Source: Oligoflexaceae bacterium
GTDB lineage: Bacteria > Bdellovibrionota_B > Oligoflexia > Oligoflexales > Oligoflexaceae
Reading direction: 5' to 3'
DNA: 18,614 nucleotides
Assembly: GCA_947474445.1 (NCBI GenBank)
Contig: CANJJY010000032.1
Span: 1-18,614, forward strand
The position numbers were made by a program, and so were the translations under genes. Each line of letters opens with the position of its first letter. Within the stretch, counting starts at the first letter, position 1. Of the stretch, positions 15,441 to 18,614 are shown piece after piece. The notes below the pieces were generated by a model, which did not search any database, was not told the origin of the DNA, and saw only the letters and a list, made by a program, of their open reading frames with translations.

Positions 15441-15704
15441 TCAAGCCCCTTTTTCGGAGCGACGGTCGCCCAATGATCTTTCTCTCTTGATTTGAGAAAG
15501 TTTTTCATCGATCCACATTTTGATGATTGCTTGTCGAGGAATGCTCAGACGATCAGCCTCAGCATCCATCGCTTCTATCATCCAGACAGGAAAATCCACG
15601 TTGACTTTCTTGCTGATCAAATCGAAGTCGACGAATTCGCTGATGTCTTCGCCTTCCTCAACCTTTCGATCAAACTCTTCCGTGCTAATCTTTGCTTTGC
15701 TCAT
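15441..15704 (-). CDS. brnA: BrnA-type antitoxin (CopG/ribbon-helix-helix)
   Basis: About 87 residues beginning MSKAKISTEEFDRKVEEGED. The C-terminal half has KVNVDFPVWMIEAMDAEADR followed by LSIPRQAIIKMWIDEKL, the ribbon-helix-helix DNA-binding fold typical of BrnA/CopG antitoxins. It should neutralise BrnT and, as a complex, repress the brnTA promoter. The frame begins at ATG 15719, but the ATG at 15704 has a proper ribosome-binding site (AAGAGG) and gives a 20-bp overlap with the brnT end, typical of this toxin-first pair. The next gene downstream is the DGR reverse transcriptase, with only 40 bp to its ATG and no terminator visible. The two may share a transcript. Confidence 0.85.
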   Translation of the reverse strand: MSKAKISTEEFDRKVEEGEDISEFVDFDLISKKVNVDFPVWMIEAMDAEADRLSIPRQAIIKMWIDEKLSQIKRERSLGDRRSEKGA

Positions 15705-15957
15705 ATTTTGCCTCTTCATTAGGGCGTGACCTGCGGAAACTAATAATTCTGATGTTTGGTGCTCTCATTGTGAAAACTGCGGTGTAGATTTTTCCATCGC
15801 TAAGTTTGCCAATTTTCAGAGAGCGGCTCTCACCTTGAACGTTTGCTTCAACTTCCAGAGAGTCAGGGTCAGCCCAGAGGCTCGTCGCTTGTCCGAAGGT
15901 GACCCCCCGTTCTTCGTGAGTCTTTTGGCTTTTTTTCTCGTCCCATTCGAAGCCCAT
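15685..15957 (-). CDS. brnT: BrnT-type toxin (RelE-fold RNase)
   Basis: A 90-residue protein with the BrnT layout: an initial FEWDEKKSQKTHEERGVTFG, a central DPDSLEVEANVQGESR, then IGKLSDGKIYTAVFTM and the basic C-terminal strand IRIISFRRSRPNEEAKYE. BrnT toxins are RelE-like ribonucleases that block translation and cause reversible growth arrest. Start ATG 15957 follows AGGGGG at 7 bp. It overlaps brnA. The pair sits between the Avd gene and the RT of a DGR, an unusual place, and appears more AT-rich than the DGR genes on either side. It may therefore have been inserted later. Its own promoter and operators lie immediately upstream. Confidence 0.88.
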   Translation of the reverse strand: MGFEWDEKKSQKTHEERGVTFGQATSLWADPDSLEVEANVQGESRSLKIGKLSDGKIYTAVFTMRAPNIRIISFRRSRPNEEAKYEQSKD

Positions 15958-15958
15958 G

Positions 15959-16003
15959 GATACCCCCTAGGTATCTTATAAATACCTTATCGGTATTTTT
16001 CAA
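15959..16003 (-). promoter_or_regulatory. brnTA promoter with alternating ATACC/GGTAT operators
   Basis: On the minus strand, TTGAAA (15998-16003), a 17-bp spacer and TATAAG (15975-15980) form a good sigma70 promoter about 15-25 bp before brnT. Four half-sites alternate across it on the plus strand: ATACC (15960-15964), GGTAT (15970-15974), ATACC (15982-15986) and GGTAT (15992-15996). They form overlapping inverted repeats, the outermost GATACC-CCCTA-GGTATC. This is a typical antitoxin operator array; the repressor would cover spacer and -10. Confidence 0.75.
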
Positions 16004-16089
16004 GAAAAGTTTAATTGAATTCGCTGTTTGCAAAGTATTCTTTGTATTTACCGAAGGTTATGCAAAATATTTGCCCAACTCAATCGGGA

Positions 16090-16127
16090 GATGAGCTCGC
16101 GATCGTATCGATCAGCATCGGCTCATC
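16090..16127 (-). other. Stem-loop at the end of the avd gene
   Basis: GATGAGC (16090-16096) pairs with GCTCATC (16121-16127), with partial inner pairing (GCGATCG with CGATC). It overlaps the avd stop codon. No U run follows, so it is more likely an mRNA-end or attenuating structure separating avd from brnT than a canonical terminator. Confidence 0.35.
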
Positions 16128-16479
16128 CCATTGCGTCGAGAGTGGAACCACCCTCGTAGTAGCGCTTCATCCCGCCGAGCATCTTGCCGATGATGGAAAC
16201 CGACTGGCTGAGATCGTGATACTGGGCGTGACTGATACAGGTGAGCTCGTGCGCAAGTTGGAGGTAGACCTTGAGGTCATCGACCGTGCCGAGCAGAGGG
16301 GAGAGCTCGCGCGGCGCACCGCCGAGCAGGCTCCGCCGCAGCTTGGTCGCCAGATCGAGCGCGCTTTCTTCAAGACGCCGCCCGAGGGTGGGTCGGTGCT
16401 GCTTTGGAAAATGCGCGGTACATTTGAGGATGCTTTCGGTCAGATGATAGGTCTTGCTATAGACTGGCGGCAGCTGCAT
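16123..16479 (-). CDS. avd: Accessory variability determinant (Avd), four-helix-bundle protein
   Basis: A 118-residue protein of the Avd / 23S-rRNA-intervening-sequence-like four-helix-bundle family. The hallmark is helix 1 ending in FPKQHRPTLGRRLEESALDL (compare the family pattern FPrsxRxxLGxrie), followed by two long helices (TVDDLKVYLQLAHEL and HDLSQSVSIIGKMLGGMKRY). In studied DGRs Avd forms a basic pentamer that binds the RT and the TR-RNA spacer and is required for cDNA synthesis and retrohoming. The ATG at 16479 lies inside the upstream HTH gene (23-bp overlap), with AAGGAAA as ribosome-binding site, so the two are translationally coupled. Confidence 0.9.
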   Translation of the reverse strand: MQLPPVYSKTYHLTESILKCTAHFPKQHRPTLGRRLEESALDLATKLRRSLLGGAPRELSPLLGTVDDLKVYLQLAHELTCISHAQYHDLSQSVSIIGKMLGGMKRYYEGGSTLDAMG

Positions 16480-17065
16480 GCGCTTTATACTTTCCTTGAT
16501 TGTGCTCGATTTTACGCAAAAGGCTCGTCACGGCTGGGACACATTCTTCCTCGAGATAGACGATGGCCTTGCTGATGGCCTCTACCTTCTCGCGGTAGGG
16601 ATGCACAAGGCCGATCAGACTGCCGATCGCGGACCTGGCGTAGGTGTACTGGAGCTTTTTTTCGGCGCCATACGAATAAAATCCTGCGCCGAGATTTTCG
16701 AGGATGCTGTGCTGGAGGCTGATCACCCGCAGATCGACGCTCGCGTTGCCCGAGGCCCAGGGGAAAAGCTCGAAGGCATGCAGGCATAGCCGATAGGGTG
16801 CTAAAACCCTGGGTCCAAGAAGTGAGGAAGACGAAGGGGCTTTGGCGCCGCTGGGGCCGTTCTGCTCCTCTTTGTAGCGCTCTACCGATTGCCGATCGAT
16901 AAACCAACGGCCTCCGACCTTGAGGCCGATGATTGCCTTTTTCGTCAGCAGATTTCTGATGGTGCGCGGGTGAACACCGAGCAGCGCCGCGGCGTCCTCG
17001 GGGCTGATTTCCCTGTCCTTGCCGCCGGGCACTTTCTCGTGCCGCGGAGCGGTTTTTCTTTCCAT
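16457..17065 (-). CDS. HTH domain fused to an Avd-like helical domain
   Basis: A 202-residue protein. Residues ~19-67 form a MerR/excisionase-type winged helix: ISPEDAAALLGVHPRTIRNL, then IIGLKVGGRWFIDRQSVERY. After a Ser/Pro linker, residues ~89-200 are predicted all-helical in the same order as Avd: YRLCLHAFELF; DLRVISLQHSILENLGAG; LQYTYARSAIGSLIGLV; REKVEAISKAIVYLEEECVP. The similarity to Avd is in helix pattern and gene context, not clear residue identity. It overlaps and precedes the stand-alone avd. Possible roles are a transcriptional regulator of the cassette or a DNA-targeting Avd subunit. A cluster of GCGGAAA inverted repeats lies just before its ATG. There is no strong ribosome-binding site. 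Confidence 0.75.
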   Translation of the reverse strand: MERKTAPRHEKVPGGKDREISPEDAAALLGVHPRTIRNLLTKKAIIGLKVGGRWFIDRQSVERYKEEQNGPSGAKAPSSSSLLGPRVLAPYRLCLHAFELFPWASGNASVDLRVISLQHSILENLGAGFYSYGAEKKLQYTYARSAIGSLIGLVHPYREKVEAISKAIVYLEEECVPAVTSLLRKIEHNQGKYKAHAAAASL

Positions 17066-17079
17066 TTGGTTTGCTTTCT

Positions 17080-17145
17080 GCGGAAAGCCTTTCCGCGGCG
17101 CGGAAAAACGGAATCCAGTGATACCACGTGATTTCCGTTTTCCGC
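17080..17145. promoter_or_regulatory. GCGGAAA inverted-repeat cluster, candidate operator of the HTH-Avd gene
   Basis: GCGGAAAG-C-CTTTCCGC (17080-17096) is a palindrome. A second, wider inverted repeat is formed by GCGGAAAAACGGAAT (17100-17114) and ATTTCCGTTTTCCGC (17131-17145), around a 16-bp centre. Together there are four GCGGAAA half-sites, two of them with an adjoining extra CGGAA, starting 15 bp upstream of the HTH-Avd ATG. That is an ideal place for autoregulation by its DNA-binding domain. Confidence 0.55.
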
Positions 17146-17233
17146 AATCGGCTCTCAGTTAAGAAAGTAGTTTGATAGTTTCACAAAACATATTTTAATA
17201 ATGACCAATTACCCATGCTCAAATGACCGGAAA

Positions 17234-18614
17234 TCAGGGGCTCGGGGCGGCGAGGCCGCATCGAAAGCCAATGTACGTGCGCGAATTCGACGGGTCATTG
17301 TTCAGATCAGCGGTGAACACCCCGGCGCCCGAGCCACCGCTCCAAGCACCCCCCCGTACGAGGGCGCCTCCGGAACCGTTGGTTCCGGGGTAAATCTGGC
17401 CAATCCACTTTCCGGAGTTCCACGTGTCGGACCAAAACGCTTTGACAGCGTTTGTGGGGACGAGATCCTTGAGCGCAGTGGTCGTGGTGCCAGTGAGCGC
17501 TGTATATTCCACCCACGCGTTAGTATTGCCGGGCTTATCACCACGGTTCATGTAGTTGACCCACTCCCAGACGTTGCCGGAGAGGTCCCAGATCACGGCG
17601 CTGTTGGAGAGGGTGAGGGTTCGTCTTTGCTCCGTCGTATCGCCTGAGCTTACGGGCGTGCAGTCCGTCTCCACATAAAAGAGGCTGTCGTTGCTCGAGG
17701 CAGCGCAGGCTTGGTTGGGATTAGTATCGTTGTGCCCGGCGAAGAGATAGCCGGTTCCGACGGTGCCGCTGGTCCAGTTCGCGCTGCGGGCAGAGGCGTT
17801 GGCGCCGATGGTCATCCACTGGGCGTTGCTGATGAGATCGTAGCCCGTACCAAGGGCGCGGCAGTTGGTGATGGAGGCAGTTTGGGTGATCGAGACCCAA
17901 GGCGTGAGGGCTGCTTGTGAAGTCGCCACAGTTGATACGCTTTTAGCCTCGTACTCCATCACGCAGAAATCGTTGGTGCCGTAGGCAGCATCGCCGGGGA
18001 CCTTGATCCAGCCCGTCGGGCAGCCGTAGGTGAAGGTGCCGGTGATACTGAAGTTTTCGAGGGCGATGCCGTTTTTGATTTTCGCAGCCACGAGATCACT
18101 GTCACCGCTTCCCGTGTAGCGGGTGCCGGCGCTGTCGAAGAATTCGAAGGCACCGTCGGTCGTCAGCTGGGTGGTAAAGAGCGTGAGATCGGTGGTCCCC
18201 GTGTTGCTGGCGAGGGGATAAGTAGAAGAAGGATAATTCCCCGAGACGCCAAAGAGCGAGACCCCGCTTTTTACATTGGCGGCACTGAGGCTGCTGCTCC
18301 CAGCGACCTGATAGCGAGCGCCTGCAGCATCCCAGAATTCGAAGTTAGCCGCCGTGGCGAGAGTCGCGTTGAAGTTGGAGGAGGTGAGTCCCGTTGCCGA
18401 TCCAGCGCTGCTGAGGTCCATCGATTTATAGGTCGCCGTGGTCACGCAGCCAGACGTATTTCCCGCGCTGCAATCGGCGAGCGTCCCGGTTATACCGCCG
18501 AGCGTGAGCGAGTTCTGCATCGAGCCTTTGCCGGTATTGATCGCATCGTAGCTGATGGCTTTCAGCGGTTGAGTCGTGAGGACGTAAGAGGGGACAAAGC
18601 AGTTCGAGCTATTC
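17234..18614 (-). CDS. DGR target (variable) surface protein with FGE-sulfatase/C-type-lectin domain, 5' partial
   Basis: The frame is open to the window edge, so the start lies outside; at least 459 residues are present. The N-terminal part shown is Gly/Ser/Thr-rich with two 38-residue repeats. Then comes GCPTGWIKVPGDAAYGTNDF, a FCVMEYEAKS strand, NCRALGTGYDLISNAQWMTI, the NVWEWVNYM signature and the terminal RGGAWSGG...YIGFRCGL. These mark the formylglycine-generating-enzyme-like C-type-lectin fold used by many DGR targets as a tolerant binding site. The last ~43 residues are encoded by the VR. Diversified residues are A, S, G, G, D, R, Y and V where the template has Asn or Lys. Repeats and composition suggest an exported, surface-displayed protein; the signal sequence is not in view. 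Confidence 0.93.
   Translation of the reverse strand, partial: NSSNCFVPSYVLTTQPLKAISYDAINTGKGSMQNSLTLGGITGTLADCSAGNTSGCVTTATYKSMDLSSAGSATGLTSSNFNATLATAANFEFWDAAGARYQVAGSSSLSAANVKSGVSLFGVSGNYPSSTYPLASNTGTTDLTLFTTQLTTDGAFEFFDSAGTRYTGSGDSDLVAAKIKNGIALENFSITGTFTYGCPTGWIKVPGDAAYGTNDFCVMEYEAKSVSTVATSQAALTPWVSITQTASITNCRALGTGYDLISNAQWMTIGANASARSANWTSGTVGTGYLFAGHNDTNPNQACAASSNDSLFYVETDCTPVSSGDTTEQRRTLTLSNSAVIWDLSGNVWEWVNYMNRGDKPGNTNAWVEYTALTGTTTTALKDLVPTNAVKAFWSDTWNSGKWIGQIYPGTNGSGGALVRGGAWSGGSGAGVFTADLNNDPSNSRTYIGFRCGLAAPSP
17241..17369 (-). repeat. DGR variable repeat (VR)
   Basis: The 129-bp partner of the TR, lying at the 3' end of the target gene and stopping 4 bp before its stop codon. Thirteen differences from TR (plus-strand positions 17275, 17280, 17281, 17308, 17328, 17329, 17337, 17338, 17340, 17346, 17347, 17358, 17359) all fall on template adenines. 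Changed codons are Asn to Y, R, D, G, G, S and A, and Lys to V. The 34 bases nearest the stop codon match TR exactly (initiation of mutagenic homology). Confidence 0.95.
18032..18343 (-). repeat. Two tandem repeats within the DGR target protein
   Basis: Residues 60-96 and 125-163 (counted from the ATG at 18520) are related: FEFWDAAGARYQVAGSSSLS then AANVKSGVSLFGVSGNY, against FEFFDSAGTRYTGSGDSDLV then AAKIKNGIALENFSITGTF. The 'A-x-I/V-K-x-G-V/I' core with a closing Gly-aromatic is a stalk-like repeat common in bacterial and phage surface proteins. The repeats probably lift the lectin domain from the cell surface. Confidence 0.65.

Noticed and set aside
16512..17147. 211-codon minus-strand ORF overlapping the HTH-Avd gene
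   Set aside because: It is Arg/Gln-rich frame-shadow sequence; the alternative frame has a clear HTH domain and couples to avd.
17201..17920. Plus-strand ORFs across the target-protein gene
   Set aside because: They are shadows of the GC-rich minus-strand coding frame, which has clear domain motifs.
1..18614. CRISPR arrays, tRNA or rRNA genes
   Set aside because: No regularly spaced repeat array, tRNA cloverleaf or rRNA segment was seen on reading both strands.

Overview
The window looks like a chromosomal segment of a moderately GC-rich Gram-negative bacterium. Glyoxylate-shunt genes, a secreted Cys-repeat protein and a surface protein with 'NVKSGVSLFGVSG'-type repeats plus a lectin-like domain would fit Bdellovibrionota (Oligoflexia-like). 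That placement is an inference and is weak, because no rRNA or other phylogenetic marker is present.

Left part (1-12.3 kb), housekeeping and metabolic genes. An overlapping three-gene operon encodes a RimK-like ATP-grasp ligase, a GCS2-type carboxylate-amine ligase and an N-formylglutamate-amidohydrolase-like protein, probably an uncharacterised amino-acid/peptide ligase pathway. A gene-free stretch follows, with a possible small RNA and a 17-bp inverted repeat. Next come aceB-aceA (glyoxylate shunt, minus strand), hflX-pgi (plus strand, ATGA overlap), a NudL-type Nudix hydrolase, a protein of unknown function, and an exported protein made of three Cys-pair repeats.

Middle part (12.3-14.2 kb), a scarred accessory region. 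An XRE-type regulator/antitoxin gene is preceded by a partner gene split in two. The halves (13635-13429 and 13024-12830) join in frame to a 133-residue protein if the 404 bp between them is removed. Those 404 bp fold into many hairpins and resemble a HEARO / IscB omega-RNA scaffold with no nuclease gene.

Right part (14.2-18.6 kb), a diversity-generating retroelement (DGR) on the minus strand. In transcription order it has: a variable surface protein (FGE-sulfatase/C-type-lectin-like, 5' end outside the window) with its variable repeat (VR) at the very 3' end; an HTH protein with an Avd-like C-terminal half; a stand-alone Avd; a BrnT/BrnA toxin-antitoxin pair; a DGR reverse transcriptase with IGNVTSQ and YMDD motifs; and the template repeat (TR). 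TR and VR share 129 aligned bases with 13 mismatches. Every mismatch is an A in the TR coding strand, and seven of the eight changed codons are AAY (Asn) in the template. This is the signature of adenine-directed mutagenic retrohoming.

The most unusual point is the toxin-antitoxin pair inside the DGR. Its own sigma70-like promoter, overlapped by alternating ATACC/GGTAT half-sites, lies directly upstream of the RT and TR. Antitoxin autoregulation could therefore gate expression of the mutagenesis machinery. A second possible control is a cluster of GCGGAAA inverted repeats in front of the HTH-Avd gene.
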